From Devosia sp. Root436 (GTDB taxonomy: Bacteria; Pseudomonadota; Alphaproteobacteria; Rhizobiales; Devosiaceae): a DNA stretch of 64,000 nt. The DNA lies in contig NZ_LMEM01000015.1 in assembly GCF_001426345.1 (NCBI RefSeq), positions 108,897-172,896 on the forward strand, given 5' to 3'. Under the pieces are notes generated by a model that was given only the letters and a program-made list of their open reading frames with translations, was not told the DNA's origin and did not search any database. Of this stretch, positions 17,420-26,301 are shown one piece after another. The number at the start of each line of letters is the position of its first letter. Within the stretch, counting starts at the first letter, position 1. The position numbers and the translations under genes are program-made.

Positions 17420-18235
17420 ATGACTATTCTTGAAAAGATCACCCGCCGCACGGCGAGCCTGATGCTCGTCGCCGGCCTGATGGCCGGCATGGCGCCCGCC
17501 GCCTATGCCCTGACGCCCGAAGAAATCACGGCCAAGGGCAAGCTGGTGGTCGGCGTACTGACCGACTTCCCGCCTTTCGCGGGCGTCGACGAGAACCAGA
17601 ACCCCGCCGGCTATGACGACGATGTCGCCGCTTTGCTGGCCGAAAAGCTGGGCGTCGAACTCGAGCTGGTTCCGGTGACCGGGCCCAATCGCATTCCCTA
17701 TCTACTGACCAACCGTGTCGACGTGCTGATCGCCGCCCTCGGCATCAATGCCGAGCGCGCCAAGCAGGTCAATTTCTCCAACCCCTACTCCACGCTCGAC
17801 ATCATGGTGATGGCGCCCAAGGAGCGTGAAGTCAAAGGGCCGGAAGACCTGCCGAAATACACTGTCGGCGTCACGCGCGCCGGCAGCCAGGACACTTTCC
17901 TGACGCAGGTGGCTCCTGCCGGAACCAACATCATGCGCTTCGAAGACGATCCGGCTTCGCTGCAGGCGCTGATCTCGGGCCAGGTGGAAGTTACCGGCGC
18001 CAGCTCGATCCACCTTGCCATGCTGCAGCGCGACCACCCCGAGCTCAATATCGAGCGCAAGTTCCTGCTGCACAGCCAGGGCAATGGCATCGGCATCCGC
18101 ATGGAGGATACCGAGCTGCTCGACTATGTGAACGCCTTCATCGCCGAGATCGTCGCCAACGGCCAACTCAGCGAGATCAACCAGACGTGGTTCGGCTCGC
18201 CGTTGGAAGAACTGCCCCCGATGCCGACGTTCTGA
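17420..18235 (+). CDS. ABC transporter periplasmic substrate-binding protein (family 3)
   Basis: This 271-residue protein starts with a signal peptide (about residues 1-30, with a Sec-type site after AAYA). The mature domain opens with [34 protein letters not shown] is the solute-binding family 3 signature region. The ATG at 17420 has GGAGG 8 nt upstream. The ligand is likely a small polar amino-acid-like compound that the GMC oxidase then attacks; this is inferred from the operon. A strong hairpin follows the gene. Confidence 0.92.
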   Translation: MTILEKITRRTASLMLVAGLMAGMAPAAYALTPEEITAKGKLVVGVLTDFPPFAGVDENQNPAGYDDDVAALLAEKLGVELELVPVTGPNRIPYLLTNRVDVLIAALGINAERAKQVNFSNPYSTLDIMVMAPKEREVKGPEDLPKYTVGVTRAGSQDTFLTQVAPAGTNIMRFEDDPASLQALISGQVEVTGASSIHLAMLQRDHPELNIERKFLLHSQGNGIGIRMEDTELLDYVNAFIAEIVANGQLSEINQTWFGSPLEELPPMPTF

Positions 18236-18252
18236 TCGATTCGACCAATCCC

Positions 18253-18276
18253 GCACGGCCGGGCGACCGGCCGTGC
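18253..18276 (+). promoter_or_regulatory. Intercistronic hairpin after the binding-protein gene
   Basis: GCACGGCCGG, loop GCGA, CCGGCCGTGC make a perfect 10-bp stem between the binding-protein gene and the ATPase gene. No U-tract follows. Such hairpins protect the upstream message and partly block read-through, giving more binding protein than ATPase. Confidence 0.7.
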
Positions 18277-18297
18277 AATCTCCAAGGACTATCCGCA

Positions 18298-19077
18298 ATG
18301 ACCGCGACAGACCCCATCATCAAAGTTACCGGCGTCGACAAATGGTATGGCGGCTCCTTCCAGGTGCTCAAGAATGTCAGCCTGGAAATCGGGCGCGGCG
18401 AAAAGGTGGTGATCTGCGGCCCGTCGGGCTCCGGCAAGTCGACGCTGGTCCGCTGCCTCAACCAGCTCGAGGAGCATCAGAAGGGGACGATCGTCATCGA
18501 TGGCGTGAAGGTCAGCCGCAGCATGCGCAACGTGGCCGATGTGCGCCGCGAGGTGGGCATGGTTTTCCAGAGCTTCAACCTGTTTCCACACCTGACGGCG
18601 CTGCAGAACTGTTCGCTCGCGCCCATGCGCGTACGTGGCATGAAGCCTGCCGAGGCCAGCGAACTGGCCATGACCTATCTCGAGCGCGTGCATATCGCCG
18701 ACCAGGCGCACAAGCTGCCGGCCCAGCTTTCGGGCGGCCAGCAGCAGCGTGTCGCCATTGCCCGCGCCCTCTGCATGAATCCCAAGGTCATGCTGTTCGA
18801 CGAACCCACCTCGGCGCTGGACCCTGAAATGGTCAAGGAGGTGCTCGACGTGATCGTCGATCTCGCCCGGACCGGCATGACCATGGTGGTCGTGACCCAT
18901 GAAATGGGCTTTGCCCGCAGCGTCGCCGACCGCGTCATCTTCATGGACCGCGGCGAGATCGCCGAAGTTGCACCGCCGGACGAGTTTTTCGGCGCGCCCA
19001 AGAACGAGCGCGCCCGCCAGTTCCTCGGCCAAATCCTGGCCTCTCATCCGCAGATACTGACAGAAGCACCGCTATGA
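18298..19077 (+). CDS. Polar amino acid ABC transporter ATP-binding protein
   Basis: This 259-residue ATPase powers the importer. Walker A is GPSGSGKST (about residue 41), the Q-loop is [14 protein letters not shown], the signature is [15 protein letters not shown], Walker B is [14 protein letters not shown], and the H-loop is VVTHEMGFA. The GlnQ/HisP style fits the two permeases. The ATG at 18298 follows the hairpin, and its stop overlaps the MBL hydrolase start by 4 bp. Confidence 0.94.
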   Translation: MTATDPIIKVTGVDKWYGGSFQVLKNVSLEIGRGEKVVICGPSGSGKSTLVRCLNQLEEHQKGTIVIDGVKVSRSMRNVADVRREVGMVFQSFNLFPHLTALQNCSLAPMRVRGMKPAEASELAMTYLERVHIADQAHKLPAQLSGGQQQRVAIARALCMNPKVMLFDEPTSALDPEMVKEVLDVIVDLARTGMTMVVVTHEMGFARSVADRVIFMDRGEIAEVAPPDEFFGAPKNERARQFLGQILASHPQILTEAPL

Positions 19078-19952
19078 CCGACGCACCCACGATCCAAGTT
19101 CCCGGAATCTACCGCCGCCGCATCGGCGACATCGTGGTGACCGCCGTCAGCGACGGCGTCGTCCACGCCCAATATGCGATGATGCGCGAAATCGAGCCCG
19201 AGGCCGCCGAGGCGCTGCTCAAGGCGGCCTATCGGCCGGCGCCGCCCCATATCTCGGTCAATTGCTTCGTCATTCATTCGGCCGGCCGCGTGGCCATCAT
19301 CGATACCGGCTGCGGCACGCAGATGACCGACCTGCAGGGCAAGCTGTTCGGCAATCTCAAGCGGGCCGGTGTCGATATCGCCGATATCGACACCGTGATG
19401 CTGACCCATATGCATCCTGATCATTCCAACGGCCTGACGGCCGATGACGGCACGGCGAATTTCCCCAATGCCGAGCTGGTGGTGTCGGAGGTCGACGTCA
19501 AGCATTGGCACGACGACAGCGCCATGAGCATTGCCGTGCCGCGCCATCAGGATCGCTTCTTCATGGGCGCCCGCTTCCAGATCACGCCCTATATGAACCG
19601 GCGCCGCGACAGCGTGGGGGAGGTTTTTCCCGGGGTGACGGCCGTCCCCCTGCCCGGCCATACGCCCGGGCACACCGGCTACATCATCCAGTCGGGCAAT
19701 GAGCAGCTTTTCGTCTGGGGCGATATCTTCCACATCCCCGATGTGCAGGTGCCGCGCCCCGAGGTGCATGTCGAGCCCGACAGCGATGCGCGCCAGGCCG
19801 TGGCAACGCGCCTGCGCGCCTTCGACATGGCATCGACCGATCAATTGCTGGTGGCGGGCATGCATATGCATTTTCCCGGCTTCCTGCACATGACCGGCAA
19901 CGCCCACAAGGGCTATGAAGTCCATTCCGAAATGTGGGTCCAGAGCCTCTAG
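19074..19952 (+). CDS. MBL-fold metallo-hydrolase
   Basis: This 292-residue protein has the metallo-beta-lactamase fold. The zinc motif is HMHPDHSNG (near residue 110), with further ligands in [18 protein letters not shown] and the C-terminal [11 protein letters not shown] lactonases and glyoxalase-II-like enzymes share this layout. In this operon it could open a lactone formed by the GMC oxidase, but the substrate is not known. It overlaps the ATPase gene by 4 bp. Confidence 0.88.
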   Translation: MTDAPTIQVPGIYRRRIGDIVVTAVSDGVVHAQYAMMREIEPEAAEALLKAAYRPAPPHISVNCFVIHSAGRVAIIDTGCGTQMTDLQGKLFGNLKRAGVDIADIDTVMLTHMHPDHSNGLTADDGTANFPNAELVVSEVDVKHWHDDSAMSIAVPRHQDRFFMGARFQITPYMNRRRDSVGEVFPGVTAVPLPGHTPGHTGYIIQSGNEQLFVWGDIFHIPDVQVPRPEVHVEPDSDARQAVATRLRAFDMASTDQLLVAGMHMHFPGFLHMTGNAHKGYEVHSEMWVQSL

Positions 19953-19975
19953 GCTCGCCGAGAAAGGCTGACGAG

Positions 19976-20929
19976 ATGGCTTTGCGCTGCGCGATACTCG
20001 ACGACTACCAGAATGTTGCCCTGACCATGGCCGACTGGAGCAAATCCGGCGCCGACATCACGGTGTTCAACCAAGCGCTTGGCAGCCAGGCGCAGGTGAT
20101 CGAGGCGCTGCAGGATTTCGACATTGTCTGCCTGATGCGCGAACGCACGCCGTTTCCGCGGGCGGTGATCGAGGCCCTGCCGCGGCTCAAGCTCATCTGC
20201 ACCACCGGCCTGCGCAACGCCGCCATCGATGTTGCGGCGGCGCGCGAGCGTGGCGTCGTGGTCAGCGGCACGCAATCGGCGGCGCATCCCACCGCCGAAC
20301 TGGTCTTTGCCCATCTGCTCGAATTCAACCGCAAGGTCGGCTACGAGAATGCCCGCATGAAGGCGGGCGTGCCATGGCAGACGACACTGGGGCATGACCT
20401 CGACGGCAAGACGCTGGGTCTTGTCGGCCTGGGACGATTGGGCAGCCGGGTGGCGACGATTGCCAAGGCGTTCAACATGAACGTCATCGCCTGGAGCCAG
20501 AACCTGACCGCCGAGAAATGCGAGGGCACCGGCGCCGCCTATGCCGGCAAGGACGAGCTCTTCGCCCGTTCGGACTATATCTCGGTGCATCTGCAGTTGA
20601 GCGAGCGCAGCCGGGGCATCATCGGCGCTGCAGACCTGGCACGCATGAAGCCGACGGCCTTCCTCGTCAACACCTCGCGCGGCCCGATCATCGATGAGGC
20701 CGCGCTAATCGCCGCATTGCGCGACGGCCGCATCGGCGGCGCCGGTCTTGATGTGTTCGATGTGGAGCCGCTGCCGCTCGACCATCCCTATCGCAGCCTG
20801 GAACGCGCTCAGATCAGCCCGCATCTGGGCTATGTCACCGAGGACAATTACCGCCTGAGCTACGGCCAGATCGCCGACAATATCGCCGCCTTCATTTCCG
20901 GCGCGCCCTTGCGGACCATCGATTCATGA
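19976..20929 (+). CDS. D-2-hydroxyacid dehydrogenase family protein (first)
   Basis: This 317-residue NAD(P)-dependent dehydrogenase has the Rossmann motif LGLVGLGRLGSRVA (about residue 145). Catalytic residues sit in NTSRGPIID (Arg), VFDVEPLP (Glu) and SPHLGYVT (His). It would interconvert a 2-keto acid and a D-2-hydroxy acid. I chose the ATG at 19976 with an upstream AAAGG. It is the last gene of the LysR/GMC/ABC operon, 23 bp after the MBL gene. Its end overlaps the remnant gene on the other strand by 6 bp. Confidence 0.9.
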   Translation: MALRCAILDDYQNVALTMADWSKSGADITVFNQALGSQAQVIEALQDFDIVCLMRERTPFPRAVIEALPRLKLICTTGLRNAAIDVAAARERGVVVSGTQSAAHPTAELVFAHLLEFNRKVGYENARMKAGVPWQTTLGHDLDGKTLGLVGLGRLGSRVATIAKAFNMNVIAWSQNLTAEKCEGTGAAYAGKDELFARSDYISVHLQLSERSRGIIGAADLARMKPTAFLVNTSRGPIIDEAALIAALRDGRIGGAGLDVFDVEPLPLDHPYRSLERAQISPHLGYVTEDNYRLSYGQIADNIAAFISGAPLRTIDS

Positions 20930-21880
20930 CGCTTGCAGCGCCAGGACCATTCTGAAGACAACCGTGCCCTCCCACCACATGGGAAATTGGTGCCCCACTT
21001 GTTGTTGTAGAGGTTGAAACGGAGGCCCCTGGTAAAATCGGGCACTTCGGCTGAAAGGGCATGAAGGGTGCCGACGCCGGCGCCACCAGGGCGCTGTCGA
21101 GCGGCGTGGCGGTGAGCATGCCGGTTCCGACGGGCGCGCGCACCGCCGCGACGGCCTGGAGCTGGCCACCGCCGCCGCGGACGATATTCCGCCCATCGTT
21201 CCATAGCCCCAGCTTGAACAGGGACCACGGCCCCGTACCTTGAGGCGTATCGAGGCACTGCTCGGCCCATGATTGTTCGGTATAGGCAAAGCGATAGTCG
21301 CTGCGTCGTGCTGCCTCGAAGTCGGGGCGGGTCCAAGCCGTTTCGTCGCGTAGATAAGTCTTGATATCGACGCCCCAGGTATGTTCGGCCACCTGCGTCA
21401 GCCCGCGGCCGAAGGCGAGGCGCTCGGGGGTGATGGTGTCGAAACCATCACAGAGCCGTTGCAGAGCGCGGAACCGGGCCAGCTTCTCCGGATCGCTGGC
21501 GGTGCCATGGATCCAGCTATCGCCGATTTCCTGTTCCAGCACCGGAAATTGCTCCCGTCCCGCCCACATTTCGGCGCCGAAGGCATCGAGGGTCGAGGCG
21601 GTGATTTCGGCGTCGGGCCAGGCGTGGCGAATGTGCCGCAATGCTTCGACCGTCTGGCCAGCGCTTTGGGGGCCGATATTGTCGTTGGTATGGGCAAAGC
21701 TCAGGCCGATATCGGCCCCGGCAGGAAAATCGGTCGCGCCGTAAGAGGCCTGATACATCACGACCAGTTCCGAACCATCGGGCGCGCCAGCGGAAGATGG
21801 GCGGCACGTCGGGGACGGGGCGGGCGGTATTGACGCCCAGATGCAGGAACCGGATGCCGGCTGGCGCCGCAGCCGGTCCG
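20924..21880 (-). pseudogene. Decayed DUF5054 (glycoside hydrolase 38-like) gene
   Basis: Minus-strand sequence encodes pieces of a DUF5054 protein in four successive reading frames. FLHLGVNTARPVPDVPPIF comes first, then PDGSELVVMYQASYG onward, then the block ending NNKWGTNFP, then MWWEGTVVFRMVL to the stop. The shifts fall near 21785, 21055 and 20982. The last looks like loss of one base in a short G run. The N-terminal catalytic half is absent. Three frameshifts plus a missing 5' end argue for decay rather than sequencing error. Related proteins are thought to be sugar hydrolases. Confidence 0.75.
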
Positions 21881-21904
21881 CACCATGCCGGTGCGGCAGG
21901 AGGC

Positions 21905-22209
21905 CGCTGCTGGCCGTCTCCCGGTTTGACGCCGGCATCGAAGTGCTGACCCAAAACCAGCATTTCAAGATGAACTATGACACGCCCTATATCCGCAACC
22001 TGCCGACGCGGCTGGAAATCACCTCGTCCAGCGACACCGATACGGGCACCGAAAATCACGGCCCGGTCTACGAAGACCCGTTCCGCGTGGAGCTCGATGC
22101 GTTCCGCGACAGCATCGTCAACGGCACGCCGAACCGCATGACGCTAGAGGATTCCCTGGCCGACCTGCTGCTCTTCAAGGCCGTCGGCCGCCATTTCCAT
22201 GCCCCGTAG
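21905..22209 (+). pseudogene. Gfo/Idh/MocA oxidoreductase, C-terminal remnant
   Basis: About 100 residues of the C-terminal domain remain, from roughly LAVSRFDAGIEVLTQ to the stop. DPFRVELDAFRDSIVNG and TLEDSLADLLLFKAVG are typical end motifs of sugar or inositol dehydrogenases of this family. The NAD-binding N-terminal domain is missing, because the frame upstream is antisense DUF5054 sequence. It is back to back with the truncated DUF5054 gene. Its stop lies 4 bp from the convergent flavin reductase stop. Confidence 0.72.
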
Positions 22210-22212
22210 TGG

Positions 22213-22827
22213 CTACCGCCCAAGGTTCCGGTCGTCGGGCCGGATCATGGCGAATATGTCGGTGACGCGCGCATAGTTCCGGTAGCCAAGTCGCGCCACC
22301 ACGCCCGCCTGCACGATGTCGAACAGCCCGTCGACCAGGCATTCGTCGTTGATGTAGATGCCGGTAACCTGCCCGATCACGAAGCGGTTGCCGGTTGCCA
22401 GGCCATCCATGGTGCTTATCTCGGTGACGCTGACCAGCTTGCATTCGAGCGCGGCGGGGGCCGCTGCGACGCGGGGCGGCCGAACGGTGCGGCTGTCGGC
22501 GCGCTCCAGCCCGGCAAAGGCGAATTCGTCCTCGCCATGCTGCAGCCGGGCCGAACTCAGATTCATCGCTTCCGCCAGGGCCGAGGTGGCGACGTTGACC
22601 ACGAACTCGCCGGTCTCGATAATGTTCCTCGCGGTGTCCTTGAGCCCCTCGGAGGCAAAGCCGACCATTGGCGGATGCCCGCACACGGCGTTGAAGAAGC
22701 TGTAGGGCGCCAGATTGACCAGCCCATCGGCGCTGACCGACGAAATCCAGCCGATGGGACGCGGGGCGACGAGCGAGGTGAAAGGATCATGGGGCAGGCC
22801 ATGCCCGTCTTGTGGCTGGTAGAACAT
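22213..22827 (-). CDS. Flavin reductase family protein
   Basis: This 204-residue protein has the FMN-binding split barrel of flavin reductases: PFTSLVAPRPIGWISSVS, NLAPYSFFNAVCGHPPMVGF, TARNIIETGEFVVNV. Family members reduce FMN for two-component monooxygenases, or act as oxidoreductases themselves. No obvious partner monooxygenase is in the window. It is the last gene of the tctC-to-flavin-reductase operon, 21 bp after the hydroxyacid dehydrogenase. Confidence 0.88.
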   Translation of the reverse strand: MFYQPQDGHGLPHDPFTSLVAPRPIGWISSVSADGLVNLAPYSFFNAVCGHPPMVGFASEGLKDTARNIIETGEFVVNVATSALAEAMNLSSARLQHGEDEFAFAGLERADSRTVRPPRVAAAPAALECKLVSVTEISTMDGLATGNRFVIGQVTGIYINDECLVDGLFDIVQAGVVARLGYRNYARVTDIFAMIRPDDRNLGR

Positions 22828-22848
22828 GGCTGGAACGGTCCGATCGCG

Positions 22849-23757
22849 TCAAAACGAGGAAGCAGCGAACTGCTTGCTGATGGCAGCATGCAGCGTGTCG
22901 GCCATATCCCGACGGGTTTCATGGGTCACGCTGGCATAGTGGGGCTGGAGCACCACATTCTCCAGCGCGAAGAAGCGCTGGTCGATCTGCGGCTCGCTGG
23001 CAAAGACGTCGAGCCCGGCCCCGGCGATGCGGCTTTCCTCCAGCGCCGCGAGCAGCGCGGGCTCATCGACGACCGATCCGCGCGCGATATTGATGAGATA
23101 GCCCTGCGGCCCGAGGGCGTCGAGCACAGTTCGATTGGCCAGCCCCGCAGTTTCCGGGCCACCCGGGCAACACAGGACCAGCACATCGACGGCTGCCGCC
23201 AACGCCGGGGCATTGGGGTAATAGGCATAGGGCAATTCGGCTTTGGCGGAGCGCGCCGTATAGGACACGTCGAGACCAAGCCCGGCCGCGCGGCGGGCCA
23301 GCGCCTTGCCGATCTTGCCCAGGCCGACAATGCCCACATGGCATGAGGACACCCGTCGCGATGGCGTCATGCGCTCGCGGCTCCAGCGGCCCGCGCGCAC
23401 GAAGCGGTCGGCTTCGGCCACCCGGCGCAGGGTGGCGTAGATCAGGGCAATGCCGAAATCGGCGGTGTCTTCAGTAACGGCGTCGGGCGTGTTGCGGACC
23501 AGGATATCCCTTTCACCGGCCGCCTGAAGATCGATGAGATCGAGGCCGGTGCCATTGCAGGCGATGAGCCGCAGATCGGGCAGGCTCTCCATCAGTGCGC
23601 GGTCGGCACCCGCCATGCTGGTGGTGACCATGACGCTGTGCGGCAGGGTCTCGCCTACTTTAGGGCGCGCCTTGACGAGCGTGAAATCGGCGGCAAGACG
23701 CTGCTCGATTTCGGGCGGAATGGCCGCCACCACCAGAATCTCGGGCCTAGAGCTCAC
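22849..23757 (-). CDS. D-2-hydroxyacid dehydrogenase family protein (second)
   Basis: This 302-residue NAD(P) enzyme has VGIVGLGKIGKALARRA (Rossmann), NIARGSVVDEPALLAAL (catalytic Arg), FASEPQ (Glu) and QPHYASVT (His). It resembles hydroxypyruvate/glyoxylate reductases. I chose the GTG at 23757 because GAGGAAG lies 6 nt upstream; it overlaps the end of tctA by 11 bp. An in-frame ATG at 23778 is the alternative. It probably reduces a keto acid made by the island's pathway. Confidence 0.9.
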   Translation of the reverse strand: MSSRPEILVVAAIPPEIEQRLAADFTLVKARPKVGETLPHSVMVTTSMAGADRALMESLPDLRLIACNGTGLDLIDLQAAGERDILVRNTPDAVTEDTADFGIALIYATLRRVAEADRFVRAGRWSRERMTPSRRVSSCHVGIVGLGKIGKALARRAAGLGLDVSYTARSAKAELPYAYYPNAPALAAAVDVLVLCCPGGPETAGLANRTVLDALGPQGYLINIARGSVVDEPALLAALEESRIAGAGLDVFASEPQIDQRFFALENVVLQPHYASVTHETRRDMADTLHAAISKQFAASSF

Positions 23758-25273
23758 GGCTGGCTTCCTCGGGGGCATGAGCGCCACTGCGAACGCGCAG
23801 GAAGATGCCTTTCATCGAATAGGCGATCAGCAGCAGGCTGATCGCCAGCAGAACGGCGCTGATCGGGCGCTGCCAGAAGATATCGAAGGAGCCGCGGGAC
23901 ATCAGCAACGCCCGGCCGAAATGCTCCTCCATCATGGGGCCGAGAACGAAGCCGAGCAGGATCGGTGCCGGGGGATAGCCGAACTTGGTCATGACGAAGC
24001 CGATAAAGCCGAACACCATCACCGCGAATACGTCGAACACCTGATAGTTGATGGCGAATACGCCGATGCAGATGAAGAACAGCATGGCCGGATAGAGGAA
24101 GCGGTAGGGGATCGCCAGGATGCGGACCCACAGCCCGATCAGGGGAATATTGAGGATCAGCAGGAAGACGTTGCCGATCCAGAAGCTGGCGACCAGGCCC
24201 CAGAACATGACGGGTTGGTCGACGAGGAAACGCGGACCCGGAACGATGCCGTGGATCATCATCGCGCCCAGCAGGAAGGCCATCAGCGCGTCGCCGGGTA
24301 TACCCAGGCTGAGCGTCGGGATGAAAGCGGCCTGCACCGCGGCGTTATTGGCGGATTCGGGAGCGACAATGCCCTCGATGGCGCCCTTGCCGAAGCGTGA
24401 CGGATCCTTGGCGACCTTCTTCTCGAGGGCATAGGCCATGAAGGTGGCGACGGTGGCGCCGGCGCCCGGCAGCGCGCCGATTGCTGCGCCGATGCCGGTG
24501 CCGCGCAGCGTCGGCATGACCGACGCCTTGATCTCGGCCTTGCTGGGCAACATGGAGCGGAAGGAGATATCCTTGGCGACGACGGACTTGCTGACATCGC
24601 GCCCGATGCTGGAGATGATCTCGGCCACCCCGAACAGGCCCATGGCGATGGCCACGAGGCTGATGCCGTCACTCAACTGGAGAATGCCGAAGGTGAAGCG
24701 CATGGCGCCCGAGCCGGTATCGGTGCCGACGGTGCCCAGCGCCAGGCCCACCACCACCATCATCAGGCTCTTGAGGGTCGAGCCCTGCGAGATGGTGACG
24801 GCGGCTATGAGGCCCATCGCCATGATCATGAAATATTCGGCCGAGGAGAACCGCAGGGCGAATGCAGCAATGGTGGGGGTGAACAGCATCATCAGCAAAA
24901 TGGCGATGGAGCCGCCGATGAACGAGGTCATCGTCACCATGAACAGCGCCACGCCCGCCTTGCCCTGCTGGGCCATCGGATAGCCGTCGAGGCAGGTCAC
25001 CGCAGAGGTGACGGTACCGGGAATGTTGAGCAGGATGGAAGCCGTGGAACTGCCATATTGCGCACCATAGAAGATGCCGGCCAACATGATCAGGGCGACG
25101 GTGGGATCGAGGTAGAAGGTGATCGGCAGGCAGAGCGCCACGGCCGCCATGGCGCCGACGCCGGGCAGCACGCCGACGAAGGTACCGATGGCGACGCCGA
25201 GAAAGCAGAAGAGCAGCGCATCAAGCGACAGCGCGCGTTCAAAGCCCAGGGCGACGTTTGCAAACAGGTCCAT
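23747..25273 (-). CDS. tctA: Tripartite tricarboxylate transporter large permease
   Basis: This 508-residue protein is the large membrane subunit of a TTT carrier, with about 11-12 helices. Family landmarks include GVLPGVGAMAAVALCLPITF near the start, GAQYGSSTASILLNIPGT, a mid-protein repeat ALPGAGATVATFMAYALEKK, and PESANNAAVQAAFIPTLSLG. It imports a carboxylate delivered by TctC using an ion gradient. It follows tctB by 3 bp. TTT systems carry citrate, terephthalate, itaconate-like and other carboxylates; the substrate here is unknown. Confidence 0.95.
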   Translation of the reverse strand: MDLFANVALGFERALSLDALLFCFLGVAIGTFVGVLPGVGAMAAVALCLPITFYLDPTVALIMLAGIFYGAQYGSSTASILLNIPGTVTSAVTCLDGYPMAQQGKAGVALFMVTMTSFIGGSIAILLMMLFTPTIAAFALRFSSAEYFMIMAMGLIAAVTISQGSTLKSLMMVVVGLALGTVGTDTGSGAMRFTFGILQLSDGISLVAIAMGLFGVAEIISSIGRDVSKSVVAKDISFRSMLPSKAEIKASVMPTLRGTGIGAAIGALPGAGATVATFMAYALEKKVAKDPSRFGKGAIEGIVAPESANNAAVQAAFIPTLSLGIPGDALMAFLLGAMMIHGIVPGPRFLVDQPVMFWGLVASFWIGNVFLLILNIPLIGLWVRILAIPYRFLYPAMLFFICIGVFAINYQVFDVFAVMVFGFIGFVMTKFGYPPAPILLGFVLGPMMEEHFGRALLMSRGSFDIFWQRPISAVLLAISLLLIAYSMKGIFLRVRSGAHAPEEASREL

Positions 25274-25276
25274 GGA

Positions 25277-25738
25277 TCACCACCAGAAGGGTTTGAGCGG
25301 CAGGTTGAAGCCGACGATGAAGGCAAGCCAGCCGACCAGCGCCAGGCCCGCGGCAAGGATCGCGGAGGCGACGACATTGTTGCCAGGTTCGGCAAAGCGG
25401 GCGATGAAGACCACGGCGAAGATGGCCGGGATCAGACCCGCGGTATTGACCAGCAGGGCGAAGGACAGCAGCGCCACCGCAATGACCAGGGTAATGCGCA
25501 TGGGAATTTTCGGCGCGGCGGCCAGGCTGTGGCGCACCTCGAAGGCCACCCCGACCGACAGGAGCATCAGCAGCACGCCGATGCTGACCGGGAAGAAGCC
25601 CGGTCCGATGCGCGTGATCGAGCCGAGGCCGTAGTGGCTCCCCTCGATGGCCATGTAGAGGCCAAGCAGGAAAAAGATGGCGGCGGCCCCCAGTTCCCAA
25701 CGATTTAGAACCGGGCGGGATTGAGACTGTTCAGTCAA
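25277..25738 (-). CDS. tctB: Tripartite tricarboxylate transporter small permease
   Basis: This 153-residue membrane protein has four predicted helices with short loops, beginning ELGAAAIFFLLGLYMAIEGS and followed by GLGSITRIGPGFFPVSIGVL, the TctB signature. It is the small TTT subunit. Its start overlaps the stop of the LeuD-like gene by 4 bp, so transporter and hydro-lyase subunit are translationally coupled. Confidence 0.92.
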   Translation of the reverse strand: MTEQSQSRPVLNRWELGAAAIFFLLGLYMAIEGSHYGLGSITRIGPGFFPVSIGVLLMLLSVGVAFEVRHSLAAAPKIPMRITLVIAVALLSFALLVNTAGLIPAIFAVVFIARFAEPGNNVVASAILAAGLALVGWLAFIVGFNLPLKPFWW

Positions 25739-26256
25739 TTTACATGCTCCGCGTTGAGACGCAGCTTGAGTGCTGCAGCCAGGCCGCCCGCCCGCCAGAC
25801 CTCGATCATCTGAGGCGCGAAGGGGCGAAATTGCAGGCTATCTTCTGTCTCGAGATTGCGCACAGTTCCCGCGGCGAGGTCCACCGACACGGTCTGGTGA
25901 TCAGCGACTATTTTCGTCACGCCTGGGCACGAAACGATCGGCAGGCCGACATTGAGTGCCTTGCGTATGAAGGCGGAGTCCGTGCTGTCGACGATGACGG
26001 CGGCGATGCCGCTTTGCTTCATGGCGACACAGGCATGCGGGTGGCTGTGGTGACCGAAATTCTTGCCCGCAACAACCAGGTCGCCGGGACGGACCTCGCC
26101 GACGAATTCGGGGCGAAGCGTGCCAAAGCACATGGCCTTGAGAGCCGGAATGTCGAAGCTGCCGAGGTCTGGAACCTGCGAATACTGGATGATGCCGTCA
26201 TCCGCACTGATATTGTCGCCAAATTTCCAGGCACGGCCTTGAATCGTGGTCACCAC
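25735..26256 (-). CDS. LeuD/aconitase-swivel-like hydro-lyase small subunit, atypical
   Basis: This 173-residue protein has the LeuD fold: GRAWKFGDNISADDGIIQY near the start, FVGEVRPGDLVVAGKNFG, then GIAAVIVDSTDSAFIRKALN and GLPIV. The canonical substrate loop after NFG (GCGSSREHA) is replaced here by HHSHPHA (residues 69-75), so the Arg and Ser that bind the substrate carboxylate are absent. The large subunit is probably the LeuC-like protein at 31157-32428, encoded in a different operon of the same island. Reaction: hydration or dehydration of an unidentified acid. It lies between tctC and tctB. The altered loop makes isopropylmalate isomerase activity unlikely. Confidence 0.82.
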   Translation of the reverse strand: MVTTIQGRAWKFGDNISADDGIIQYSQVPDLGSFDIPALKAMCFGTLRPEFVGEVRPGDLVVAGKNFGHHSHPHACVAMKQSGIAAVIVDSTDSAFIRKALNVGLPIVSCPGVTKIVADHQTVSVDLAAGTVRNLETEDSLQFRPFAPQMIEVWRAGGLAAALKLRLNAEHVN

Positions 26257-26271
26257 TGATCCCCCATGGTC

Positions 26272-26291
26272 GGGACGCCCGTAGGCGTCCC
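26272..26291 (-). promoter_or_regulatory. Intercistronic hairpin after tctC
   Basis: GGGACGCC and GGCGTCCC form a perfect 8-bp stem with a 4-nt loop, between tctC and the LeuD-like gene. It is GC-rich and has no U-tract. As after the other binding-protein gene in this window, it may stabilise the upstream message and lower downstream expression. Confidence 0.6.
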
Positions 26292-26301
26292 TTGGTCAGG
26301 C

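Noticed and set aside
20930..22209. Insertion sequence or integration site causing the remnants
   Set aside because: I see no transposase, terminal inverted repeats or tRNA gene; a simple deletion explains the data.
25735..26256. Normal LeuD of leucine biosynthesis
   Set aside because: The GSSRE loop is absent and the gene lies inside a TTT transporter operon away from other leu genes.
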